Assembly: GCA_005281725.1 (NCBI GenBank)
Contig: SSBO01000001.1
Location: forward strand, 748,956 to 812,955
DNA from: Wuchereria bancrofti
Lineage: Eukaryota > Nematoda > Chromadorea > Rhabditida > Onchocercidae
Length of the DNA: 64,000 nucleotides
Direction: 5' to 3'
A program made the translations under genes and the position numbers. The notes beneath the pieces were generated by a model. That model was not told the DNA's origin and did not search any database. It saw only the letters and a list, made by a program, of their open reading frames with translations. Below are positions 23,361 through 36,123 of this stretch, piece after piece. The stretch's first letter is position 1, and each line of letters opens with the position of its first letter.

Positions 23361-25487
23361 AATTTTTACTTATTAAAATACAATCAATAACTTTTTCAAG
23401 TATACAATTTTAGAAATATGAAAAAATCTTTTGTTCCAAAAATTTTTTTTACGTTTTACTTTTTTGATTAACTTTCAATAAGTGATTATAATTTAACAAA
23501 ATGTGAAATGAAAAAAGATATAAATAAAAATGTTTCATTTATTATCAATAATGAATGTTATTTGATCAAAGTACAAAAAATTGTTTACATTTTTATTTAT
23601 TTACTTTATATTTTATTTAGACTGTATATGAGATGAAATGCGTTTTATTTTAATGAGCTAAAAGGAGAATAAATAAAGGCAATTACCATTTTTAATGAGT
23701 GATTAATTATATTTTTAATTATTAGTATATGAAATTACTGGAAAATATTAAATGAAAAAGAATTGGTCAATTTTACATGGATTAGACTATTACTTAAACT
23801 GTAAAAGAAAATGTTAGGATCGATGATAATCTCTATTAATAATTATAAAATTAGGATAATTACTAGGTTTTTAATTAATTATGCACAATTAATAATTCTT
23901 ATACTTTTCTTTTGTTGATAAGAAAGAAGAAATTACTTTTTTTTTGATAAAATAAAATTAAGAAATTATGAATTCAAATTGATTTGTTTTAGCTCAAAAA
24001 ACGAATGAAAATTTTTGATTTCTAAATGAAAATTTCATTTCTATAATCGAAATTTATTGATTTAAAAAAAAAAAACAAAATAGAAAAAAACGAAAAGAAT
24101 TTTAGGAACAAGAATAGATGGAATTGAGTTTTCTGAGTAACTATAATCCTCAGAAAAGGTTTCTTGGTGATATAAATACAGGGAAAAAAATGTTTTGCTA
24201 ATCCCTTGGGCTAGTAAAAATCCTTTGAAGAAAAAACTTTTAAGAATATATGCCTAGAAAAGTCTATAAAATAAACAATTTAAAAAGCGACATTAAATTT
24301 AAAAGAAAAAAAAAAATGAAAACTAATTTGAATGGGTACGCGCTCATCTCTTATGCATCTTTCACCTGCATTCTTTTATAAATGATACGACATTTTCGCT
24401 TCGCTTTTTTTTTTTTCATAAAATTTTGTTCATTCTTAAAATAATATTCAAAATTGAATATCAAATATAAAATATGGCATAAGTATGAATTAATGAAATG
24501 CATTAATAATTTAAAACATTTTACTAAAGAAATTTCCATCATACACTCAACTAATAATGTTTTGGTAAATAAAAAATAGAAATAAATAAAACTTAATAAT
24601 TTGGAAGTTAAAAAAAAGTGAAAAATAAAAAATCTTTTTCGTTTTTATTTTGTCTTTGAATATAAACAATAAAAAGAAGAGGAAAAAAGCAGAGAAAAAG
24701 AAAGCAATGGATTAAAATGCAAATTTATTCAATTATTTTTTTCACTTTAAAAACTTTTGGAGAAAAATTTAAATCATAATATAATGTTTCATTCAATATA
24801 TATGCATGAATTAAATTAATTGTTTGTAACTTCTCAAAGTGCTTATTAATTATTCAACAAAATAATTAAATTTACATTTAATACATCAAATAATTGCTAT
24901 AATCATACCTAATTAAAACTTTTGCTCAATTACATTTTCTTTTATTTTACTTTCAAATTGATGTAAATAATTTTTTCTTTCCTTTTAATTGTTGAAAAAT
25001 CTAAAATTAATGAAAATTTAGAAATATTACTTATAATATTCACAATAAAAATAAGAGTTTTAGTTTCACTTATATAAACATATATTATCTTAACAATATT
25101 TTTAATCTGTTAAAATCCAAAGAAAGTTTAATTTAATGTTTACATCAAATTATATTTATACATATATCTTAAAATTAAAGGATTTATACATATATCTTAA
25201 AATGCTAATTCATAGTAAATTTTAATTTTCAAATTTGATCTTTCAAATGGAAGAATATTGCATACATTATACATTGATTATTTTAATTTGATTAAATTTC
25301 GATTTTGTTCTTATATAATATAGCAATAAGAAAAATAATTTTAATGCATGAGAAAATAAAAGAAAAACTTTGCATGAAAAAGCAACAAATATATCAGAAT
25401 GTTTTCAAAATAGAAAAGTGATCTTTAATAAAATTTAAACTGATTCATCAAATTAAAATAGTAACTGATTAATAACAATGGTTGGTT

Positions 25488-25670
25488 GTGATAGTGATTG
25501 ATGAGAACAATGGTGATAACAGTGATAATAATAGCAATAGCAATTAGTGATAGTAGCATTAGTAGCAATGGGAGTAAAAATGATTAGTGATAAGGATAGT
25601 AGTAATAATAATGATGTTAATAATAACAATTATAATAAATAACAATTAATAATAATAATAAATTGTGCAG
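25488..25670. repeat. Degenerate GAT/AAT trinucleotide-rich tract
   Basis: Imperfect run of GTGATA, GATAAT, AGCAAT and AATAAT units, an aged microsatellite. Confidence 0.7.
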
Positions 25671-26982
25671 AAGAAAGAGTTTTAGAAATTGGAATGTTTG
25701 CAGAAAAAAAATTATTTAAATATTTGAATTAAGCAATAGTTTGTATTGAATTTGCTTTTAAAAATTTGTAGTTTCATTCAATTTGATATAATTTTTGTTC
25801 ATTTCAACTCTGACTTCTTATTTCCAAGTGTAATTTAATTTTAATTCATTTTCATTTGATAAAGTTTAATGTTGTTAAACTCACAAAATGTTTACATATT
25901 CTATTTTAGTACTTCTATTTTCGATGAAATTCAAAAACTCAAATTATTGGCGTCATCGGATGATCGATGAATGATTGAATTGAAAATTGAGATTGTGCGA
26001 TATTTAAGTTTGTTAGTGACGTTATTGCCAGTGTCATTTTCATTTTTATACATTTTAAGAATAAAATTACCATTGGGATTTACTTGTTAGAAATATGATT
26101 GTCATTAGAATAAGAAAAAAAAAAAAATTTCAGTAGCAATGAAAGGTAGTAATATATGATGACGTTTTACTCATTTCATTTAAAAATTTCAAATTAAACA
26201 AGTCAATTGAAAAATTATAATTTATTATTATTATTACACAGATTATAGCAATTTAAATTGAAAAAAAAACAATTGTTTAATGCATAACTAAATTTGATTT
26301 AACCAATCAAATTTTGATTTCAAAAAAAAAATTAAATATTTATTTTGTAACATTAGATTTTCTAATTTATAAATCCAATACGATGAGAAATTGTCAATTA
26401 AATTAAGTTAATTCAATGCTATCACTTTTATTCCAAATTGAATTGATAAGAAATAATAATAATAATAAAGTATTTATATCTAAATGATATTTCGTCAATG
26501 TAACTGGCAAAACTTTTTGTTTTACAAGCAAAAATTTTAGAAAAAAAGAAAAAATTTTAAAAGAAAAAAAAACAACAACAACAAAACTGCTTCTATTTAT
26601 AACTGATAAATGTTAAAGTTATGAGAATTTTTTCAAAAAACAAAAAAAGAAAGAAGAGTGAAGGAAAACAAAGAAAAAAAAATTAAAGAAGCACTTCATT
26701 TTCACCAATCAAGCGATGGCGCTAATGTCTTCAAAGAGAAACAATTCTTTTGCCATTTTAAGAGATATTTTTGCTTCGATAATGAACCAAAACAATATAT
26801 AAAAAGAAAACAAAGAAAAGAGAAAAATGAAATCTTTTCTTTCAATCACATTTTATTATTATTTTTTTTTTTTGTTCTCAATTTTTAATCATAAACTATG
26901 ATAGATAAAAATTAATTTTATTTTTCATTCAACAAGAAAAAAAAAAGAAGGGAATGAAAAAAGAGAGAAAGCTAGGAAGAAA

Positions 26983-26985
<3 letters not shown>

Positions 26986-27013
<28 letters not shown>
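26986..27013. repeat. (GA)n microsatellite
   Basis: GAGAGA run of about 28 bp in a purine-rich context. Confidence 0.9.
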
Positions 27014-27020
<7 letters not shown>

Positions 27021-27774
27021 AAAAAGAATTATGAGTACATTTTATGAGTAAAAGAATAAAAGCTTCAAATAAAACTAATGATAAATTGCATTGATTATTT
27101 CAGCAAATTAAATGATTAAATAATTGATTGAAATATTTTTCAAATTATGGCCAATTTGAATTGTATCCAAGTTTCTTCTAATTTAACTGACACTCTGTGT
27201 TTAATTAAATATTTGTTAGAAAATTTTGCAAATCAATGATTTTGGAGTAACTTATATAAATGTAAAAAAAATTGAAATATTGAAGAAATTGAAGTAAAAA
27301 AATGATAAACATTTAAAAGATAAAATTGTATTTTGTAAAAAATAAATTATCTTAGATAGTTAAAAACTTATGAAAAATTTTGTGAAAATGAATATCCATA
27401 TGGCAACAAATTATTTTTCCCGATAGAACCTTTAAATATGATATTTATGAAAAGCAACTATTTTCTTGCTGTTTGTTTTTTAATTTATTTTAAACTTTGA
27501 TTGAATTTGAATACTTATTTTTAAAAAAACGCAAATCAATTATAAATTTGTTATCATTTCGTACGAATTTTAAATGCTGTAAGTGAATTAAGAGAATAAT
27601 AGCTATGTGAGAGTAAATAAGTAATTAATTGCTTAATTCAATTAATCACATCAAGCAGAGATCATTCAACTCATGATGTGATTTACTGATTGAATGTCGT
27701 TTCCAACCACTATTTTTATTATTTAATTTTATTTAGTATTTAATTATTATAACTAATACTGTTATCATTAATTA

Positions 27775-27858
27775 TTACTACTATTATTATCACTATCCGT
27801 ATTATTAATAATAATAACACTATCATTATTGTCATTGCTATTATTATTATTATTTGTT
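27775..27858. repeat. (ATT)n imperfect microsatellite
   Basis: ATTATT units with ACT, ATC and GTC interruptions. Confidence 0.85.
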
Positions 27859-28507
27859 ATTGATATTATTTTGTAAAATATTTAAAAAAAAAACTTTGGT
27901 TTTCTTTTTTGTTTTGCCTATGGAACTAAAATTTCGACATTTTACTGATTACAAAACAACATTAAAATCTGAAAAATGTTTATTTAAAAAAGTGAGAGAA
28001 AAATGAATGATTGTTGATGTAAGGAAAATTGAGATTGAATTTTGTTGAATAAAAATGAAAATAGTTTGAATGAATGATAATTGATTAAAATTAATCAATG
28101 AAATTTTGTATAACTGTTTAATAAGTAATCGCTAAAAATGAATATAAAGCAAAGAACATAAATGTAAATATAAATATATAAGTATATGTATGAGGAAATA
28201 GTTTTTTAAAAAACAAAAAAATTCCTTTTAAATAAAATGTTAATGGAACAAAATTTATCATCCGTTTTATTCATAGCATATTAAAATCGATAATTTGAGT
28301 GTAATTTAAAAAGATTTTATTAAACAAAATTCTCTAATAGAAGTTTTTTCTTTCTATTATTAGTATTTAAAAAAATATATATACTGCGTTTATATAAATC
28401 AAATTCTAGTGATTAAAAAAAAAAAATATGAATTAAAAAAGAGAAAAATATTTTTTAAGAAAAACAAGACAAACTCGATTTACTAAATTACTACGATTTA
28501 TTACATA

Positions 28508-28584
28508 TTATTATTATTATTGCTACCACTATTATATTATTTTATTATTATTATTATTGATGACGATGATGATGATGATGATGA
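28508..28584. repeat. (ATT)n followed by (GAT)n
   Basis: An ATT run followed directly by GATGATGATGATG, two trinucleotide microsatellites back to back. Confidence 0.85.
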
Positions 28585-29586
28585 ATATTTCAGTTAAAAA
28601 CAAGTTCATTCAATATCTTGATTATATTAATTGTTATTTTAATACTGAAATTTTCAATTCACTGCTATTATTATTATTATAACATTTGTCATTATCTTTC
28701 GCTTGTTCACATATTTCATTCAAAGTTATAAAATAACTTTGAAAATAAATTAGCCAAATTAAACAGTGAAAGAATTTTTGAAATAAACAATAATTTTCAT
28801 ATATAATCGTTTTCGTAAACGTTTTAAAACAAAATTACAGTAATAATTCTAATTCTTGATTTTTAATTTTTAATCTTTGAATTATTACAACCATTAAACA
28901 TCAAACGAAATTGCCCAATAAAAAAAAAGAAAAAAAATCATTTTGTTTTAATATATTCTTCACTTTGTAACTCATTTCTTTTCCTTTAATCATTAATTGT
29001 TAAACTAATTGCAAGATTTAAGAATATATTTGGTAAATAAAACAATTAAGAAAACGGTGAACTAATATTTGTTTCATTAACACTTAATTAATTTCATTAA
29101 TTAAATTAGCTAAACAGCGCAACTTTTTACTTGACCTTCATTCATATTAAAATAACACATTTGCTCAAAAATCTATCAAAATTTTATTTTCAAACATATG
29201 AAAATGTGGTAGTTGTCATTTTATTCGCAAAATTCATAAAGAAATAGCTCAATAAATTTAATTTGAAATTTAAAAATGTTGCTAAAGCCAATAAATTTTA
29301 AATTAAAAAAACGGCTCAATTCTAAATTTAAATTCAAGAAATAAATTAAGCTTGATAAGAAAAAATAAATAGAAATTAATGTGAATTATTAGAATAAATC
29401 CACTTGCAGTTAAAACAAAAAATAAAAAAAAATAGAAATAAAAAATGAAAAACAAATTCTGAATTAATGGATAAATGAATGTTTTTACATATTACTGATA
29501 ATGAGTGAACCAAATGTTTAAATGTATCCTTCTAAGTTGAACTTTATTAAAAGAGGAAAAAAAAAAGTGATTGAAGAGAATTCGAA

Positions 29587-29589
<3 letters not shown>

Positions 29590-29621
<32 letters not shown>

Positions 29622-29652
29622 TTTAAACTTTATTCAAAAAAAAAAAAAAATC
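29590..29652. repeat. Long poly-A tracts
   Basis: An A run of nearly 30 bases and a second of about 14, flanked by two similar GAATTCGAACTTTA / GAATTTGAACTTTA words, so the segment is itself a small duplication. Length is unreliable in assembled sequence. Confidence 0.85.
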
Positions 29653-31520
29653 AAAAAGAATTTGAACTTTATAAAAAAGATTCATAATGAAAGATAATCT
29701 AAAATATTTTCTAACTAAGAAGAATAATAATGAAATGCTAACTTGATCTTTTTTTTTTTTTTTTTTTGAAATTTTTAAAGGAAGCAATTAATGGATATTA
29801 GAATGATAAGGAAAAGGCACACAAGAAGGTATTTTTAGGCTTTTTCAATTATTCAAGAATTCTTCATCCAGCAACAAGCATATTTGAAGTATAATTATGT
29901 TAGCTTCGTCATCATCAAAACATTCCATCACATTTGCGCAAAATCAATCATAGCTAAAGCAGTTATCAATACTTCAAATCATTTTTATCATTTTTAGCTA
30001 ACAGATAACAAAATTTGCTGAGAAATTTATCACAAAATTATCAATGATATAATTGAGAACGAAAAAAAAAAGTGAAAAAAATTTGTTTGTTTAAATTGAA
30101 ATTTTTAAAATTAAAATAACAATTCTTATTGTTGTTTCGTCTTTAATTCTTATTATTTTATTTCCCTTTTTTTTTTCATCCAACACAAATATTTATTTTT
30201 CTTTTGTCAAAAAAAAAGAGAGGAAAAAGCAAAAATTTTGCAAAAACATTTCATATGTAATTTTTACATTAATTAAAATGAAAAAATTTTTAATCATAAA
30301 ATTTGATAAATAAACGAATAATTTTATGCTTATTTTTAATTTAATTAAATTATTTTTAAATTTTTAAGGGACAAAAAAATAATGAAGTACTTTTACTAGC
30401 TATAGCAATAATGAAACGAATTAAAATAATGAAAAGAAAGCCTTTTTCTTCGCAATTATTTTTATTGATACTTTTTTTTTTCTTCTTTTTTATTAATATA
30501 TATAAATCAGTTTGTGATTTAACAAACATTTATAATAAAATGTTCGATTTGATAAAAATTATTTTTATATTTCTCTTATTGAGATGAAAATTTTAAATGA
30601 TAAAGTAAATAAATTTTTATAAAAATCATCCAAAAAAAAAAATTTCCTTTACTGAAAACGAACAAATATTAATTTTTTTTTAATTGTAATTTACGAAGTT
30701 TAATTAATTTAGGAAAGATGTTATATGTAAATTTTAAATGAAAATAATTTTCTTTTACATTTTGTTTTGTACTAATTCTCTGCCTCAAACATTTGTCACT
30801 AATTGATTGTAAAAAACGATAAATTTAATTAAGTTGAGTGATAAGTTTAATTAATTTGAATGCTAATAATGGGATTAAAAAAACAGTACCGCAAATGTTT
30901 TATATAATTAAAATATAATTAGTTTTATGTAATTATCTTATTCAATTCCATGTAATTATTAATTGATAAGAATGAATAAGTTCCGGTATATATACAGATA
31001 AGTGATAATGGTATGAATTTAAAATGAAATATTGAAATGTCAAATAATTTTTTTCTTTATAACTTGAATAAACATCATACCTTCTTGTAATATTTAAAAG
31101 TTTGATTTGCCAACATCTTTAATTTATAACAATATTAGTATTATAATGAGTTATAATCTATTGTAATGATATAGTAATCATTAATTAATTAGTTAGTTAA
31201 TTAATTAGTTAATTTGTTTGGAAAATTATTCATCGTTAGTAATATTGTTTTATCTGTTTATAATTAATTAATAATCATTTTAACTTATAATAGATACAAA
31301 ATATAAATGCACCTAATATGAATACTTTTCATAAACAGCAAATGCTTTTAGATTAGGCATTTTTAACAATAATTTTTAAAAATTTTATGCATAAAATATT
31401 ATTTTAAATAAGTACTAAAAGTTGGAAGTTATATAGCAAGAACTGATTAATCAATTAATTAATTAATCGACAAATGTCATATTCGTCATAATTAAATAAG
31501 TAATAATTCATTTATTTATC

Positions 31521-32088
31521 TAATGGAAATATATCTATTTCTCTCTTTTTTTTGATGATTTTCTTCTATAATTTTAAAGAATATTTTTCAAAAAAAATAA
31601 TAATAAATAATAACAAAATATGCTTGAAATTTTGCTTATTTATTTTATGTTGAAAATTAAATAAATGAAAACATATATATTTATTGCTTGAAATTTTAAA
31701 TTGTCAAATAAATGTAATTTGTATAGAGCTTCATCTTTCTTCTTTGATGAAATTTCTGATAAATATAAAATTTGTCATCTTTCAATTAAAATTTTTAATT
31801 TATCTGTTTATATTATGAATATATATCAAAAATTCTTTGATAAATAAGAAATAAATTTTGAACTTTTTTCACGGTGTATTTTTTTACTAATGGAAATATA
31901 TCTATTTTTATCTAATGGAAATATATCTACTTCTGTCTTTTTTTGATGTATTTCTTCATCAATTTTAAAGAATATTCTTTAAAGAAAAAAAAAACTAATA
32001 AAATATGTTTGAAAATTTGCTTATTTATTTTATGTTGAAAATTAAATGAATGGAAAAAATTTATATTTATTGCTTGAAATTTTAAATT
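31521..32088. repeat. Diverged direct repeat, two copies of about 180 bp
   Basis: Copies at about 31521-31701 and 31911-32088 share TAATGGAAATATATCTA, a CTTTTTTTGATG core, ATTTTAAAGAATAT, TTGCTTATTTATTTTATGTT and TTATTGCTTGAAATTTTAAA. A third fragment of the left end lies at 31886-31911. No coding potential and no terminal inverted repeats were seen. Confidence 0.8.
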
Positions 32089-34534
32089 TTTCTCCCAAAT
32101 TTTTGATCAAAATCTGAAAAAGCTAAAATTAAAAGTTTGAAAAGTAAAGGAAAAAAGTGCAAAAAAACAATTGATCAGTTTTTTTTACTTACAATTTGAT
32201 GAAATTTTGATGAAAGAGCTTTTGTCAACAAATAACAAATAAAATTCAATTTCAAATTAATTTATTCCCCAAATATGATAGAACGAATAATATTAGTTAA
32301 CCATTATAGCATTTATATGTATTAGAATATAAATAAATAATTAAGTAATGAGAAAAATGAAATTCTTTTTTTTAAAAAACAGTCTCAAATATTTAAACAT
32401 TTCTATTCAATCATTCATTAATATTTACATTTGTCTGTTTATTCTTTAATCTTACAATTTGAGCATAATTATTTGTTAATTTCAAATTATTAAATTGTCA
32501 AAATAAACTTTATTTTTTTTAAAAAACTTAAATAAAAAATTTTTTTCATAAAATATTTGTGTTTTTATCAAATAACAAATCTTTTATGACAGGTAGTTTT
32601 GTTTTTTGTTTTTCTTTTTTCTTTTCCAACTATTATTTGAAATGATAAATGCGAATTACAATTTTTTTTTTTATGTTACATATTTGTATCGAAAAAAAGG
32701 ATTTTTTTTTTTCATTTTTGTGAAATAAACAGTGTGTTTGTTTTCAAATAAAAGATGAATGTATATGAAAGTGGAAATTGAAATGAAATAAAAAATGAAA
32801 TAAGTGATTGATAAATGATAAAAAAAGTAAAGTAAGAAATGATTGAAAGCTAATGATGTGACAAATAAAGTGACAGTCATTTCTTCATTTGTTTTTTAAT
32901 ATTTTTTTCCTTTTTTCTTTATTTTATTTTGATAAATATTCAAACTTTTGAACCAAAATATATTTTTAATGAAATTTAAAACTTTAAATGATAATTAAAT
33001 CATCGAAGAAATGAAATAGTGTTAAATTTGGCTTAGCATAAAATTGATAAGAAGAATATTGATTAAGATCAAATGTTTTATCACTTCTGAGAAAAATATT
33101 CATTGGAATAATTACCAATAGATAAAACTGTAATGTAAATAAAAATGAATTTATTAATTGTTATTTAAATAATTATAAAATCTCTTTTGGCGATTATATT
33201 TGTAAGCTAATTTTCAAAATTAAACAATTTGATAATGTTATCATTACAATTATTAATTTCGAATTTCAACAAATTTTAATCATTTGAATTCTATTTGCCG
33301 CAATACAATAAAAGAATTATTTTTGTTATTCTTAAGAGATACTAGAGATATGAACTAGATTTATATCGATTTTATCAATTAACTTTTTATTTTTTAATAC
33401 TTTAAACAAAAAAATGATAAAAGTGAGAGAAATATTAATTCAAATTTTAATAAATTTGTTGTGCTAAGCAAACATGATAAATTTTAATTATAGGCATGGA
33501 GATTAGTAGGAGAAAGTGAGAAGTAAGCAAAGATTAATTAAAATTAATCGAATTAATCTTTGAAACTAACTTTAAAATTACTCAACTATACTCAATTGAA
33601 TTAATTTGTTTATAGATTTCATCGAGTAATGTTTTATCTTTTAGCGCTTAATCCTTAAGAAAATCAAATAATTTTTCTAAACTATTCAATTATATTCAAT
33701 TTATTTAGATTGATAGTACTAATTATTTATCAATTCATTACTAATTATTTATCAATTCATCACTTTATAACTAAATCTTATCAATTCTTTTGTCAATTTG
33801 TTACATGATTAGTTAATTCATAAATAATCACAATTTTAATGACTTCATCAAATTAATTTTCTATCTTTTAGCGTTAAAATTTTAATCAATTCATTTGCAT
33901 ATCAAAAATATTAATACATTATTTGATTATTTAAGAAGTAAACTTATGACGAATTAAGTTACTATAAAATAACAAAAACGAAAAAAAAGTCTATTGTTTG
34001 GATTAGTATCTGAATAGCTTTTTCCTCTAAAATAATGTTTACTTATAAAGCAATCATGAAAGTATAATCTGTTATTTTTATCATTATCACTAACAATGTT
34101 TATCACATTGTCCTCAAAAGGACTTTAAATCAATGATATATTATTGTTGCTATTTCATTTAAAAAAAAAAAACTTACAAAGTGCACAGTAAACAACACAA
34201 TACATACTATTGATTATGATTATGAATTAAAATTGATTATGAATTGAAAATTTATAAATTATGAAATTTCAAGAGTTCACTTCTAAACTAATTCAACAAT
34301 GAAGTAATCATTTACAATAATAATATTTACAACTTTCACCAAAAGTTACACTTTACCCATTTTATTCAAAAAATCTTACTGCTTACCTAAAATTTGTTTT
34401 GCTAATATTTGAATAAATTTTCTTCCTTAACACTATTTCATATTTATTTCACAAAAGTATTAATTTAAGAACTAAAATTATTCATTTACTCCTATATCAT
34501 CCAACAATAATTCTTTAATCCTAATTATAATTAA

Positions 34535-34600
34535 TAACAACAATAATAATAATAATAACAATAATAATAATAAATAGTAATAATAATATTGCATGAAGAA
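34535..34600. repeat. (AAT)n / (AAC)n microsatellite
   Basis: AATAAT and AACAAT units, imperfect. Confidence 0.85.
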
Positions 34601-34689
34601 ATAAATGAATGATAGAATTGAAAAAGCATTTTAAATAGCAATTTCGAATGCTAATCAGGTAAAGGTAAACATAACAAAATCATATAAGC

Positions 34690-34759
34690 ACATAGACACA
34701 TACACACACATACATACACATACATACATACACACACATACATACATATCTATCTATCT
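34690..34759. repeat. (ACAT)n and (TATC)n microsatellite
   Basis: ACACATACATACACATAC units followed by a TATCTATCTATC run, immediately left of the exon-like island. Confidence 0.85.
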
Positions 34760-34764
34760 TTAAA

Positions 34765-34866
34765 TAGTGAGATGCTGTCCAATCCAAGGAAATAAATGCT
34801 TTAATGCAGCTGTTGCTTGCATATGTTGTACTGCTGGTCACTCACATTGATCGTAAACCATTCATT
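34765..34866. other. Exon-like GC-richer island, strand undecided
   Basis: A block of about 100 bp stands out in the AT-rich stretch. Minus-strand reading: an open frame after a possible CCAG acceptor encodes VQHMQATAALKHLFPWIGQH and ends LTI-stop at TAA. Plus-strand reading: after a TTTAAATAG acceptor-like site a Cys-rich frame reads CCPIQGNKCFNAAVACICCT and ends AGHSH-stop at TGA. Either could be a terminal coding exon. I recognise neither protein, and no partner exon was found. Confidence 0.35.
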
Positions 34867-36123
34867 GATATTATCAATAAAGTAAAATGATCCTATCAAT
34901 TAATCTTTTAGCTGATAATTTCATTTTTATGGATAATATTCATTTTGATTCTATTTAGCATAATCTTTTTCTCTTTACTGTAATATATTTTCAAATATTT
35001 TATTCTTTTTATTCTCTCTCTTCTTACTGTATTATAACAAATTTCATTATGATTGTTAAGCATTTTTTTTAGTGATAAAATATTCTAATAATGAATAAAT
35101 TAACAGAATCATAAATTATACATGAAAAAAATTTATTTCAATGTGTGGAAAAAAAAATTTTTTTAATGTTGATTAATTAGTAAATTAAGTAATGATTATC
35201 AAATAGTTAAATATGTTAGTAAAAAAATTTTTTTTAACTTTTTCATTTGTTTCATTCTACTCTGCTACTAAATTATAAGAAGTATTTCAACAGTTGTTTG
35301 AGATTATTGGAGAGTATTTGGAAAAGAGTTTAATTAATCTGCTAATAGCGATGATATAGCTTAATTAAGTGATCAACATCCATAAATAATTTCCTTTTTA
35401 TCCAATTTGAAGTTTACTCTTTGTTCTCTCTTCATTGCTATCTTTTGCTATGATACTTATAAGTTAAGATAAAACTGGAACAGTGCAAAAGTTTCATAAA
35501 TATTGATAAATAAAAAAAAAAATCACCACTAATAAAATTAAAATGTTTTTGCTATAAAATAAACAGTTTTTTTCTCGTGTTGCCAATTCAATTTCACACA
35601 TTTCTTATTTAATGAATTAATAATTTTCATAGATTCATTAATTTAAATTATGCATTTATACATTTATAGTTTTTAAGTGTTTAAGTTTTATTATGGCACA
35701 GAAGAAAAAATTTTATTGTTTAAAATGAAAAAATCATCATCATTAAAATGATTATGCAAATTATTTACTATAATTTATTTTATCAAATATACTAATACTA
35801 TCAATCACATAATTCGTGCCATATAAAAAAAAAAAGAAAAAGAAAAAATTACATCAAATTTTCTATTTTCCATTCATAATATTGTTTATTTGTATTGCTG
35901 AAACATGCAGAAATGGCAATGTAAACACAATAAAATTTAAATTAATAAGTCGTAGAGCTTAAATTCGTTTATTGATTTAAAAAAAAAAAGACAAACTTTT
36001 GTAATAATCAATATGAAGCATAAAATATTGCTAATGAAAATATTATGAAAGAAATAAACGATCAATTTAATAAAAAGAAAAAAAAAGTGGCAATAAATGT
36101 GGAAAAGTGTTATCAGTGATATT
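34867..36123. other. Intergenic, 3' flank of the ceramidase-like gene
   Basis: AT-rich DNA, no exon or repeat of note recognised. Confidence 0.55.

Larger units (their letters stand above)
19978..34764. other. Large AT-rich gene-poor stretch
   Basis: About 14.8 kb with no exon I can support on either strand. It contains homopolymer A/T runs, short microsatellites, small direct duplications and one single-N position. It may be intergenic or a giant intron of an unrecognised gene. The globin promoter should lie at its left end. Confidence 0.6.
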
